This document shows, piece by piece, positions 1 to 7,386 of a stretch of 26,796 nt of DNA; position 1 is the stretch's first letter, and each line of letters opens with the position of its first letter. Under the pieces are notes generated by a model that saw nothing but the letters and a program-made list of their open reading frames with translations, ran no database searches and was not told the DNA's origin. The DNA is taken from positions 1-26,796 of the IMG/VR virus record IMGVR_UViG_3300005663_001170. The stretch is one strand, 5' to 3'. The stretch is from a virus. Made by a program: the position numbers and the translations under genes.

Positions 1-1
1 G

Positions 2-76
2 ATTATAGCTAAATTTGATAACGCCCATTTAAAGCTTTATCCTGGTTTACTCTTTAAAGAAGAAAAAAATTTTTAG
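2..76 (+). CDS. 3' end of an unidentified gene (partial)
   Basis: An open frame enters from the left edge and ends at a TAG at 74-76, giving a 24-residue C-terminal tail ending in EEKNF. It is too short to identify. The 71 bases after it, up to the next possible start, are very A/T rich and hold only a weak 5-bp inverted repeat (CTCTT/AAGAG, 121-135) and no convincing promoter. It could be a chance open frame. Confidence 0.3.
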   Translation: MIAKFDNAHLKLYPGLLFKEEKNF

Positions 77-147
77 ATTTTTTTCGGTATCAGGGAAAAA
101 AAAGTTTATTTTTATATCTCCTCTTTTTTGAAGAGAAATAATCCTTT

Positions 148-1605
148 TTGACCATTAATAAATTTTATGGTCAGGCCATTAATCCATCCCAATCTGATAT
201 TTCTGAAATAATAATTGCCGGCAGTGATGTACAAATGATAACATTTGGCGATACGGCTAATGGTACTATTGATAATATCAGAATAACTCAGGTTGGTTCA
301 TACATTCGTACTATCAAGATGCACAGTAATCGTCCTGGCATGATGACGATTAATAAAGTTCAGCTTATTGCTGTTGACTATGCTAACCTTCGTGTTGCTG
401 TTGAGTTCACTTTAGAATCAGCTACAGATAATTTCACTCGCGGGAAAATCGTTGAAGTAGACTCAAGAGAGTTAAATGATGAAGAAGTAAGAATTAGCTT
501 GGAACTTAGTTCAATCAATCCAGCAGATCTATTTATGATTATGGGAGCTTACCGGATTAAACCTTCTTTTCCTGCAATACCAGGCAGTGAAGGAGTTGGG
601 AAAATAATTGAAAGAGGATCTAATGTTACAAATTTACAAATAGGAGACAGAGTTGTTATTCCATTTTATGCAGGAGTTTCTACCTGGGGCGAAGAAATCA
701 TAATCGAATCATCCAAAACTATTCAAGTCCCTTTAGATAACAAAGCCAGTATCCAACAAATTGCGATGGCCTCCATTAACCCTCCATCAGCATACTATAT
801 GTTAACAAAATATGAAAAATTAGAGAAAGGAGATTGGATAATTCAAAATGCTGCTAATTCAGCAGTCGGAAGCTGTGTAATTGGCTTTGCAAAACTATTG
901 GGTTTGAAGACAATCAATATAGTCAGGAGGGAAGAGGTTTTGGAAGAAGTTAAAAATTTGGGAGGGGATATTGTTTTACTCGATGGACCTGATCTAGTAA
1001 AAAGAGTAGTAAAAGAGAAGAATATATATAGAATAGATTTTAATCAGGGGGTTGACTGCAGGCTGATGACAGAAAAAAAAGCGGATCTCATTAAGGGCTT
1101 ACCAATATTTCCCTTTCGGTTTGCATTTGACGGAATGCATGAAGATGGTTATTGGCAAAGAGCCACAAAAATTATGATTGACAGAGGATACAAAAGATTT
1201 ACAAACTATGTACTTTTTAACTTTAAAGACACTTCGGAAGATTTTTATTATAGATTAAAATTACATTCCGAACTTTCATATAAATACAAAGCAGAAATTG
1301 ACGCTTTTCCAATGAAATATAAACCAATATTAAATATACAAAAACAAAAAAATTATGTAGGTATAAACTGGACTAAAAAAGAACTGAGCGGGTTTAATGC
1401 CTTGATAGGAAATCATTCAGGTACTGGTATAGTATCAACAAGAAACAGGAAGGTGTTTAATAATAATGCTATAAACGAATTTGAATATTTCTACGGTAAG
1501 AATGAAAAGGAATTTAAAAGATTAATAAACTACGAAAACATACGTGAATTATGCAAACGCAAAAGCATGAAAAATATTATAAAAGCAGCAAAAATAAAAA
1601 AATGA
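148..1605 (+). CDS. Composite reading frame: unknown segment + truncated MDR reductase + truncated radical SAM protein
   Basis: One uninterrupted 485-codon frame starts at a TTG (148) without a clear Shine-Dalgarno site and ends at 1605, overlapping the terminase start as ATGA. Three parts are visible. Residues 1 to about 95 match nothing I recognise. Residues about 96-290 read as the N-terminal catalytic domain and start of the cofactor domain of a medium-chain (zinc-independent, quinone/enoyl reductase type) dehydrogenase. From about residue 292 the text is the C-terminal half of a radical SAM protein of the kind often found beside phage terminases. Neither enzyme is complete: the reductase lacks its C-terminal half and the radical SAM part lacks the CxxxCxxC cluster motif. 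A working fusion enzyme is unlikely. It is either a recombination scar or an assembly chimera. Confidence 0.5.
   Translation: MTINKFYGQAINPSQSDISEIIIAGSDVQMITFGDTANGTIDNIRITQVGSYIRTIKMHSNRPGMMTINKVQLIAVDYANLRVAVEFTLESATDNFTRGKIVEVDSRELNDEEVRISLELSSINPADLFMIMGAYRIKPSFPAIPGSEGVGKIIERGSNVTNLQIGDRVVIPFYAGVSTWGEEIIIESSKTIQVPLDNKASIQQIAMASINPPSAYYMLTKYEKLEKGDWIIQNAANSAVGSCVIGFAKLLGLKTINIVRREEVLEEVKNLGGDIVLLDGPDLVKRVVKEKNIYRIDFNQGVDCRLMTEKKADLIKGLPIFPFRFAFDGMHEDGYWQRATKIMIDRGYKRFTNYVLFNFKDTSEDFYYRLKLHSELSYKYKAEIDAFPMKYKPILNIQKQKNYVGINWTKKELSGFNALIGNHSGTGIVSTRNRKVFNNNAINEFEYFYGKNEKEFKRLINYENIRELCKRKSMKNIIKAAKIKK
433..1014 (+). pseudogene. Medium-chain dehydrogenase/reductase fragment (MECR/quinone reductase-like)
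   Basis: Within the composite frame, the strings SSINPADLFM and PAIPGSEGVGKII are typical of the N-terminal GroES-like domain of zinc-independent medium-chain reductases. They are followed by NAANSAVGSCVIGFAKLLG, the glycine-rich cofactor-binding turn of this family, and VVRRE/LGGD-type text after the first Rossmann strands. Family members are about 320-340 residues; roughly 190 are present here, ending just after DLVKRVV. The expected next segment (a GIDAVGG-type strand) is replaced by radical SAM sequence. This looks like a bacterial housekeeping gene rather than a phage gene. Boundaries are approximate. Confidence 0.65.
1015..1605 (+). pseudogene. Radical SAM protein, C-terminal fragment
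   Basis: From about 1015 the frame reads RIDFNQGVDCRLMTEKKADL, then RFAFDGMHEDGYW, NYVLFNFKDTSEDFYYRL and AFPMKYKP. These fit the second half of the radical SAM barrel, where FNQGxDxRL is a common strand, and the C-terminal region of phage-associated radical SAM proteins encoded just upstream of the large terminase. The N-terminal half with the three cluster-binding cysteines is absent, so the product cannot be an active radical SAM enzyme. The 3' end overlaps the terminase by four bases, so this half is in its native phage context and the upstream part is what was replaced. Confidence 0.6.
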
Positions 1606-3152
1606 TTCTTACGGCAGAAAAAAAAATACAGTTAAATGCTTTAATCGATGCAAGGAAAAGTTTAAGAGTAAAAGGTAATCACTTAAAATTTATGCAGCAC
1701 TGTTGGAGAAAAAATAAAAAGTTATATCCATTTATAATCGGATTCCACACAAAACGAATTTGTAAAAGAATCGATAAGGCTATTGATGATTATAGAAATG
1801 GTGAATCATCCTATCTACTAATTTCAGTACATCATAGATCCGGTAAAAGTGACATAGTATCAAGATACTTAGGGCCTCATTTTTTAGGTGAATTCCCAAA
1901 CGACGAAGTTATGCAGGTGACATATAAAGCAGAATTTGCCGCTTCCTTTTCAGGCTATGGCCGGGAAATAATGAGATCACAAATATATCAAGAACTATAT
2001 CCTAATGTTAAACTGTCAGATGATACGAAGAAAAAAAATGAATGGCTGATTGCAGATAAGACCAGAATAAATACAGGTGGGAAATTATACGCATCGGGCC
2101 TGCATTCCGGATTAACAGGAAACGGTTTTTCACTTGGAATATTAGACGATTACTGCAGCGGCAGGGCAGAGGCTGAAAGTTTAGTACAAAGAAATAATGC
2201 CTGGGACGCTTTCACAAATGATTTTATGACACGTATTGCCCCGGTAGGGATAGTTATTATATTAGCAACGCAATGGCATTGGGATGATATTAACGGGCGT
2301 ATTCAACAGGCTATGAAAGACGATCCAAATTTTCCGCGATTTGAAACAATGGTTTTCCCGGCAAGGTCCAGAGATTACAAAGGGCCCGGTAGATATTCAG
2401 GAAAATATTTATTTTTAGAACGCTTTTCGGAAAAATGGTATTTAACGCAGTATGCTACATTAGGAAAATATGGATCTCAGGCCCTACTAGATTGTAATCC
2501 GCAATTAAGAACAGGCGGTCTATTATCACTAGACGGCATAATACTTGAAGATTTAAAAAACTTTCCGGATCTGTTCAGATTAAAATTTGCGCGTATATGG
2601 GATTTAGCACACACAGCAAAACAAAGACAAAAAGACGATCCGGATTATACAAGCGGAACATTACTTGCATTTGAAATGCGACAAAACGATCCGGTATTAC
2701 ATTTATGGATAAAACACGTAATACGATTCAGACATGCAGCAACAAAAAGAGATACTGAAATAAAACGAATTGCCGAAATTGACGGCCCTTTCGTAAAGCA
2801 GGCAATCGAAGATTCGCCAGACGCAAAAGATGCACACGATTATATTAGAAATGCACTTCCTAGTATAAGTTGGAATAAAATAAATATTACAGGCGGAGAC
2901 AAAACCGTAAGAGCAACCCCGCTGGAATCTATATTTGAAACACCTGGACATGTGCACGTTGCAAAAGAAAATTGGTATCGAGATTGGCTAGATGAAATAA
3001 TTAAATTTGACGGCCTAGGAACAAGCCACGACGATCAAGTGGATAACCTATCTGCAGGATACATTTTTCTTATAACTAACACGCTACGAATGAGTGATAA
3101 ATTAAGAAAGTCACTTGCACAAAGACGAAAAAATATTTATAATAACGCATGA
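1602..3152 (+). CDS. terL: Phage terminase large subunit
   Basis: ATP-driven DNA packaging motor and headful nuclease, docking on the portal. The start chosen is ATG 1602, overlapping the preceding TGA as ATGA; an in-frame ATG at 1551 would add 17 Lys-rich residues. In the 516-residue product, HHRSGKSD (about 77-84) is the deviant Walker A, LGILDD (178-183) the Walker B and ATQWHWDD (222-229) the coupling motif. The C-terminal RNase H-like nuclease carries IWDLAHT (Asp334), an ED pair near 403-404 and SHDDQVDN (Asp477/478/481), matching the TIGR01630-type large terminase C-terminus. No small terminase gene is visible; its usual place is the disrupted upstream region. The stop overlaps the portal start (ATGA). 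Confidence 0.95.
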   Translation: MILTAEKKIQLNALIDARKSLRVKGNHLKFMQHCWRKNKKLYPFIIGFHTKRICKRIDKAIDDYRNGESSYLLISVHHRSGKSDIVSRYLGPHFLGEFPNDEVMQVTYKAEFAASFSGYGREIMRSQIYQELYPNVKLSDDTKKKNEWLIADKTRINTGGKLYASGLHSGLTGNGFSLGILDDYCSGRAEAESLVQRNNAWDAFTNDFMTRIAPVGIVIILATQWHWDDINGRIQQAMKDDPNFPRFETMVFPARSRDYKGPGRYSGKYLFLERFSEKWYLTQYATLGKYGSQALLDCNPQLRTGGLLSLDGIILEDLKNFPDLFRLKFARIWDLAHTAKQRQKDDPDYTSGTLLAFEMRQNDPVLHLWIKHVIRFRHAATKRDTEIKRIAEIDGPFVKQAIEDSPDAKDAHDYIRNALPSISWNKINITGGDKTVRATPLESIFETPGHVHVAKENWYRDWLDEIIKFDGLGTSHDDQVDNLSAGYIFLITNTLRMSDKLRKSLAQRRKNIYNNA

Positions 3153-4669
3153 GTTTAAGAACAGCACTATCTAATTGGGTTTTTAGTTGGTTTAAAAGTA
3201 GAGACGATGTTTCAAATCCTACAAAACGACAGCGGAGATCCCCTGTTGATGTTGATTTTACTGACTCCATGCAATGCAACGCAGAATTAACAAAAGGGTT
3301 ATATCACAACAGTTATCCTGGATTAAAACTATCCGGAGCCATGGCATACACACCCATAGCAACGCCAATTTGGTTTATGGGAATTCCTGTTGCATCTACC
3401 GCAGAAGATAACGAAGATATAAACGACAAATTAAAAGAAATAACAAAAGATAAGGTCCAGGATTTTTCAGAAATACATTTACAATCTCACAGAGATGGGA
3501 CCTGCTGGATCTATCCGTATTATTCGAATAAAGATGGTAAAGTAATATGGGAATTTATACAGGATGAAACAATAACCGATATAATAAGAGATATAAACAC
3601 AGGTGAAATAATAAAACTGATAACCGATGAGGAAATTACTATCTCAACAGATTACGACACAGTCGTTACAGTAAGACGGCAACGAATATTTACTAAAATT
3701 AAAGTAGAAACAAAATGGCTTAAAGGGTCTGGAAGCATACCAGGACAATTAAAAGATAGCGCAAAAAGAAATGTGGCAGGAACAATACCGATTCACTTTT
3801 CAAATAATAAAGACGGAAACGAGATCCGGGGACATTCTGATTATGAACGTATATTATCGGACCTTAAAAACTACCATGATATTGATTATAAATGGTCTTT
3901 ATTCTTATCAAAGTTCGGGCCGAAAATGGTTGTTGAATTAGAAGATGTTAAAAAATGGCTTGAAAATAATGGCTATAATGATCTTAATGATATAAACATC
4001 GCAACCGATGATATATTTTTAAATTATTATGATAGGGAAAAAATAACTTATATATTTCCGGAAGGGGCTTTTGTAGCATATGATCAAGCTCTTAAAAAAA
4101 TATTCCGTAAACTTGTTGAAGGTTCTGGTATATGTGAAATTCTATGGGGCAATAAAGTAAGCGGAAACTTGGGATCTTATGAAGATCAAATGGACCAGGT
4201 TGTTAAGCTTGTAAATGAAAAGAGAAGACAAAAAACAAAATCATATAATAAATTATTTCTTATAACCCTGCAGCTTGAAATGTTGGCAAGTATAAAAACT
4301 ATACCAGAGATAGAAATTAAAATAGAATGGGACTTCCTTGCTGCAATAAGCGAAGAAACAAAATCCGTTATATTTAAAAACTTTGCAGAAGGAGTTGCAA
4401 CATTAATAGATGCTGCAGGAATAACAATCGAACAATTATTTAATTTATGGGATAAATTATATCCAGGTTCAACAGAGGATGATTTTGAAATGTTTAGAAA
4501 AGGTCTTGTGGCAATGGCTGAACATAAACAATATAAGGATGCTTCTTTAGAAATCGCGGCAGATTTTAGAGGCGATCAAAGGATAGATGAAAATGAGGAA
4601 ACAGTATTAAATAAATCAACAGATGCGGCAAAAGAATTACAAAAAATCCTATATAATAAACAAAAATGA
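3149..4669 (+). CDS. Portal protein
   Basis: A 506-residue protein directly after the large terminase and before a MuF-like gene, the invariant place of the portal. Length and character suit the SPP1 gp6-like portal family: an N-terminal segment with IATPIWFMGIPV, a central wing region (DGTCWIYPYY then an acidic/aromatic strand), a helical stem region around residues 300-420 with EGSGICEILWGN, and an acidic, lysine-rich C-terminal tail. The portal forms the dodecameric channel at one capsid vertex. It is linked to its neighbours by four-base overlaps (ATGA) at both ends. Identification rests on order, size and composition, not on a catalytic signature. Confidence 0.85.
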   Translation: MSLRTALSNWVFSWFKSRDDVSNPTKRQRRSPVDVDFTDSMQCNAELTKGLYHNSYPGLKLSGAMAYTPIATPIWFMGIPVASTAEDNEDINDKLKEITKDKVQDFSEIHLQSHRDGTCWIYPYYSNKDGKVIWEFIQDETITDIIRDINTGEIIKLITDEEITISTDYDTVVTVRRQRIFTKIKVETKWLKGSGSIPGQLKDSAKRNVAGTIPIHFSNNKDGNEIRGHSDYERILSDLKNYHDIDYKWSLFLSKFGPKMVVELEDVKKWLENNGYNDLNDINIATDDIFLNYYDREKITYIFPEGAFVAYDQALKKIFRKLVEGSGICEILWGNKVSGNLGSYEDQMDQVVKLVNEKRRQKTKSYNKLFLITLQLEMLASIKTIPEIEIKIEWDFLAAISEETKSVIFKNFAEGVATLIDAAGITIEQLFNLWDKLYPGSTEDDFEMFRKGLVAMAEHKQYKDASLEIAADFRGDQRIDENEETVLNKSTDAAKELQKILYNKQK

Positions 4670-5637
4670 CAAGTGCAGAATATAAAAGAATATATTCACG
4701 TACCCTGAGAAGCGGTTCAAGAATAACCAGAGATATAATTAAACAACTACAGTTGACTTTTAATGATGCTGCAAGGCTGGCAGCCACGCAGGTAAGAAAT
4801 GCAGAGCTTGCGGGCCTATCGGATCTTACAGTACAGTCATGGCGGAATATTCAATTATCACTACAAGAAGGATCTTTAATGATTACAGACCGGCTTGCAG
4901 AGTTGTTGAATAGAAATTTAATAACCGTCGCAAATAAAGTAACAAGTATCGATAGAACATATTTAGTTAATATAATAATAGAAAATAATATCAAGTTAAG
5001 TTTATCAAATATTCAAAATATATTTACAGGCGTCAATCAAAATGTTTTATTAGCAACCTTGAATCGAATATATGCAGACGGATACACGTACAGCCAAAGA
5101 ATTTGGAATGTTGGCCTTAACTATCAGGAAAATATTAGAAGACTTATCACATCTGATCTGGCAGTAGGCAGGGACCTTGTACAAACAGCCAGAGATTTAG
5201 AAGTATATGTACTTAAGGACCGGGCCGCGGTTGCTCAACGATGGGGGGATTTATTAAAGGGAAATACTGATTGGTTAAGACGGATAGGAAAAGATATTGA
5301 TTATAATGCTTTGAGAGTAATACGATCCGAATTATATGCATCCCTGCAGAGTGCATCGGCTTTAAGCGGGGCAGCAAATCCGGGTGCTTCAGGATGGTAT
5401 ACATGGACCCGACAAAATTCTATTGATTGGGGTTGTAACTGTCCGGATAATGCTGCAGGCAGCCCGTACACATTACACGGTTTACCATCGTATGATCATC
5501 CTAATTGTCTATGCATTGTTACGCCGATTTTAAGAAATAGAACTCAATTTGTAAACGATTTAAAGAAATGGTCGAACGGTGGATCGGTTGACTATATTGA
5601 TTCATGGTATTATAATTATTATCAATTCGCAGCTTAA
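4666..5637 (+). CDS. MuF-like minor head (head morphogenesis) protein
   Basis: A 323-residue protein with a mostly helical N-terminal half and a C-terminal MuF-type domain. The signature is C257-N-C259-P, then a loop, then H278-P-N-C281-L-C283, the HPxCxC pattern of phage Mu F / SPP1 gp7 head-morphogenesis proteins, which probably binds a metal. A preceding helix carries RVIRSELYASLQSA, also typical of the family. These minor head proteins associate with the portal and enter the capsid. The start ATG overlaps the portal stop as ATGA. There is no fused toxin domain, as some MuF proteins have. It is the last gene before a structured intergenic region and a promoter. Confidence 0.85.
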   Translation: MTSAEYKRIYSRTLRSGSRITRDIIKQLQLTFNDAARLAATQVRNAELAGLSDLTVQSWRNIQLSLQEGSLMITDRLAELLNRNLITVANKVTSIDRTYLVNIIIENNIKLSLSNIQNIFTGVNQNVLLATLNRIYADGYTYSQRIWNVGLNYQENIRRLITSDLAVGRDLVQTARDLEVYVLKDRAAVAQRWGDLLKGNTDWLRRIGKDIDYNALRVIRSELYASLQSASALSGAANPGASGWYTWTRQNSIDWGCNCPDNAAGSPYTLHGLPSYDHPNCLCIVTPILRNRTQFVNDLKKWSNGGSVDYIDSWYYNYYQFAA

Positions 5638-5644
5638 AAAATAA

Positions 5645-5714
5645 AGTAGGGTGGTGTAATGGGAACATACCGTAAGGAAATACGGAGATGTAGGTTCGAA
5701 TCCTATCCCGTTTT
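5645..5714 (+). tRNA. tRNA-like element with non-standard anticodon arm
   Basis: The intergenic DNA carries both internal tRNA consensus boxes exactly: A-box TGGTGTAATGG at 5652-5662 and B-box GGTTCGAATCC at 5693-5703. A cloverleaf can be drawn: D stem 5654-5657/5667-5670; T stem 5690-5694/5702-5706 with a 7-base loop; acceptor 5645-5651/5707-5713 with five of seven positions paired (one is a G-T wobble). The anticodon arm (5670-5674/5681-5685) pairs perfectly but has a 6-base loop AGGAAA without U33, and shares C5670 with the D stem. No CCA is encoded. A decoding tRNA is therefore unlikely; a decayed tRNA or a tRNA-like processing signal fits better. Confidence 0.35.
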
Positions 5715-5719
5715 GTTTT
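5682..5719 (+). terminator. Possible rho-independent terminator (alternative fold of the tRNA-like region)
   Basis: ACGG (5682-5685) can pair with CCGT (5708-5711) around the inner stem GTAGG/CCTAT (5690-5694/5702-5706), with an asymmetric internal loop, followed directly by TTTTGTTTTT. This would end the terminase-portal-MuF transcript just ahead of the promoter at 5738. The ACGG strand is also part of the CCGTA/TACGG hairpin (5670-5685), so the two folds exclude each other. Confidence 0.4.
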
Positions 5720-5737
5720 TAATTCACAACCTGAGTA

Positions 5738-5766
5738 TTGACAAATATGGATAATTTTGTGATTAT
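5738..5766 (+). promoter_or_regulatory. Strong sigma70-type promoter for the head-shell genes
   Basis: A perfect -35 TTGACA (5738-5743), a 17-base spacer, and -10 GATTAT (5761-5766) preceded by TG at 5758-5759 (extended -10, TGtGATTAT). The predicted start site is near 5773, at the first base of the Shine-Dalgarno GGAGGGG (5773-5779), so the leader before ATG 5787 would be only about 14 bases. It would drive the protease-scaffold, decoration and capsid genes up to the terminator at 8693-8719. Confidence 0.65.
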
Positions 5767-5786
5767 ATAAATGGAGGGGCTTTTAT

Positions 5787-6965
5787 ATGCCACCAAAACA
5801 ACTAAAAGAAATACAGTCTGGTTATAGATGTTTGAATTATGCTATAGCAGAAATAAATATAAGTCCAGATTCTATACCGAATACAATCCCTGCAGAATAT
5901 TTAAAAGAATGGCAAGCAGGAGATCCAGATCCATATTATAAAATACAGATGATAGAATATCCTATTTTATCAAACAGAATAAATTATCAAGAATCATTTT
6001 TTAAATCCTTTATATCTAAATTAAAAGAAAGACCGATCCCGGGAAGTAAAGCGGGCCATAATATGTGGTGGGGAGCCAGACCGGAAACAGATTTTATTAT
6101 GATAGGTGCTAAACTTGAAAGTAATGGAGACGGAACAGGAAAGGTTTATTTTAAAAATTATATTCCGCCAAAAGGCGAAAGCGGCAATAATGAGAATTTT
6201 ATAATTGAAAATAAAACTGACATGGTACATTATTCTCTTGTATCCTGGCCACGAACAGAAAGGTACGAGGACGAAGAAGGGAACGAAATTACAAATGCAA
6301 TCGAGTCAATGAAAGGAGAACGAAACGACGCAGTAGAATACGGGCTTGGAGGTATGAAACAAACAACAAATGCAGGAGAAAACGAATATAACAAAGGTCT
6401 TAACGAACTGAATAAATTAACTATTAATTTACCAGATCTTACAGATAATAAAAGCAAGGGAGAGGGAAACTTGACTAAGGAAGAACTTTTGAAAAAAATC
6501 AATACCCTGAGAGAAAACGGCGATCTTACCCTACAGGAAATTGCCGAATCAATGGGCTTGAAAAATCAAGTCGTGAAAAGCGAACATACCGAAGCTTTAA
6601 AAATTGTTAATGCAATTAAAAAGCTTGGTATGGAAAATCCTATTGAAGATATAAAAGCTTTAAAGGAAATAATCGAATCCGATAAGGAAGCGGTTTTAAA
6701 TGCCAGACTTGATAAAGAATTTGGTACAAATCCGGATGCTGAAGATAAAGAAAATTATTTACGGATGCATGCAGGAAACCAGATAGCAAATATAAAAGGA
6801 AAGGATCTTGAAGAAAAAATTGAAAACGTAAAAAAAGATTCAATTACTATTAAATTTGCAAAAGAAAGAGCGGATTACAATGCGGATGTAAATACTATCG
6901 GTATTGTTGAAACAACCAAAAAGAAAGTACCTGTAAAAACAGGACGCAGAATCGACAAGGTTTAA
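5787..6965 (+). CDS. Prohead protease fused to scaffold
   Basis: A 392-residue protein preceded by a strong Shine-Dalgarno GGAGGGG seven bases before ATG. Residues 1 to about 160 look like a prohead serine protease of the Mu I / S78-like group: IPGSKAGHN places a candidate catalytic His91, and DMVHYSLVSWPRTE places the candidate nucleophile Ser150 or Ser153. Residues from about 170 on are hydrophilic, charged and helical (KEELLKKINTLRENGDLTLQ), as in assembly scaffolds, ending in a basic tail. Such fusions template capsid assembly and then digest the scaffold. Position between the MuF-like and capsid genes supports this. The exact catalytic residues are inferred from spacing only. A nested scaffold start lies at 6471. 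Confidence 0.75.
   Translation: MPPKQLKEIQSGYRCLNYAIAEINISPDSIPNTIPAEYLKEWQAGDPDPYYKIQMIEYPILSNRINYQESFFKSFISKLKERPIPGSKAGHNMWWGARPETDFIMIGAKLESNGDGTGKVYFKNYIPPKGESGNNENFIIENKTDMVHYSLVSWPRTERYEDEEGNEITNAIESMKGERNDAVEYGLGGMKQTTNAGENEYNKGLNELNKLTINLPDLTDNKSKGEGNLTKEELLKKINTLRENGDLTLQEIAESMGLKNQVVKSEHTEALKIVNAIKKLGMENPIEDIKALKEIIESDKEAVLNARLDKEFGTNPDAEDKENYLRMHAGNQIANIKGKDLEEKIENVKKDSITIKFAKERADYNADVNTIGIVETTKKKVPVKTGRRIDKV
6471..6965 (+). CDS. Putative nested scaffold protein (internal start)
   Basis: Inside the protease-scaffold frame, an in-frame TTG at 6471 (codon 229) is preceded by a purine run AGGGAGAGGG (6457-6466), a better Shine-Dalgarno match than at many start sites in this window. 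It would yield a 164-residue scaffold alone, beginning LTKEELLKKI (initiator Met for Leu). Separate production of scaffold from an internal start in the protease gene is established for phage lambda (Nu3 inside C). Here it is an inference from the ribosome-binding site, frame and the domain boundary. A second in-frame ATG at 6354 has GGAGG only one base away, too close for efficient use. Confidence 0.4.
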   Translation: MTKEELLKKINTLRENGDLTLQEIAESMGLKNQVVKSEHTEALKIVNAIKKLGMENPIEDIKALKEIIESDKEAVLNARLDKEFGTNPDAEDKENYLRMHAGNQIANIKGKDLEEKIENVKKDSITIKFAKERADYNADVNTIGIVETTKKKVPVKTGRRIDKV

Positions 6966-6975
6966 GGGGTAAATT

Positions 6976-7386
6976 ATGAGTGATGTAAATTTACCGGCAG
7001 ATCCAGATACAAGAGCAGATTTTGCCAATTTTGTATTAGAAGAAAATTGCGATCATATACCTATTGTTGCAGAAGCAGCTATGACATATCGGGACATGAT
7101 TGTAATGGAACCCTGGTGCGGAATAGCAGATCATACTTTGGCTATAGGGGCCGCCGGAACACTACACGTTAAAAGAGGTATACTTGTTAGATCTTCACGG
7201 ATTGAAACGGGAACCGTATTTGCTTTATTCGGACAAGAAGTATGGTTCAACGCAGTAACGGGGGAATATATAGACACAGAAGCTGAGGATCTTTTTCTTG
7301 TCGGTTATGTTCGCGAAGTTGTTAATGCCGACGGCAGATTCGGATTTGAAAAACGTCGATATGTTATTGAAGGGGAGGCAACCTAA
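6976..7386 (+). CDS. Capsid decoration (cement) protein, DUF2190-like
   Basis: A 136-residue beta-rich protein immediately before the major capsid gene. The segment IGAAGTLHVKRGI, then TGTVFALFGQEVWFNAVTGEY and LFLVGYVREVV, resembles the small DUF2190/gpD-like decoration proteins, in which short strands alternate with a GDxVYWDxxTG-type turn. They bind the outside of the expanded shell and stabilise it. A Shine-Dalgarno-like AAGGGGT precedes ATG 6976, and the TAA shares its last base with the ATG of the capsid gene (TAATG), so the two are translationally coupled and made in comparable amounts. The family assignment is from pattern and position. Confidence 0.65.
   Translation: MSDVNLPADPDTRADFANFVLEENCDHIPIVAEAAMTYRDMIVMEPWCGIADHTLAIGAAGTLHVKRGILVRSSRIETGTVFALFGQEVWFNAVTGEYIDTEAEDLFLVGYVREVVNADGRFGFEKRRYVIEGEAT

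Noticed and set aside
1-147. Promoter or integration site at the left edge
   Set aside because: Only A/T-rich sequence and a weak 5-bp inverted repeat are seen; no spaced -35/-10 pair or repeated att-like sequence could be found.
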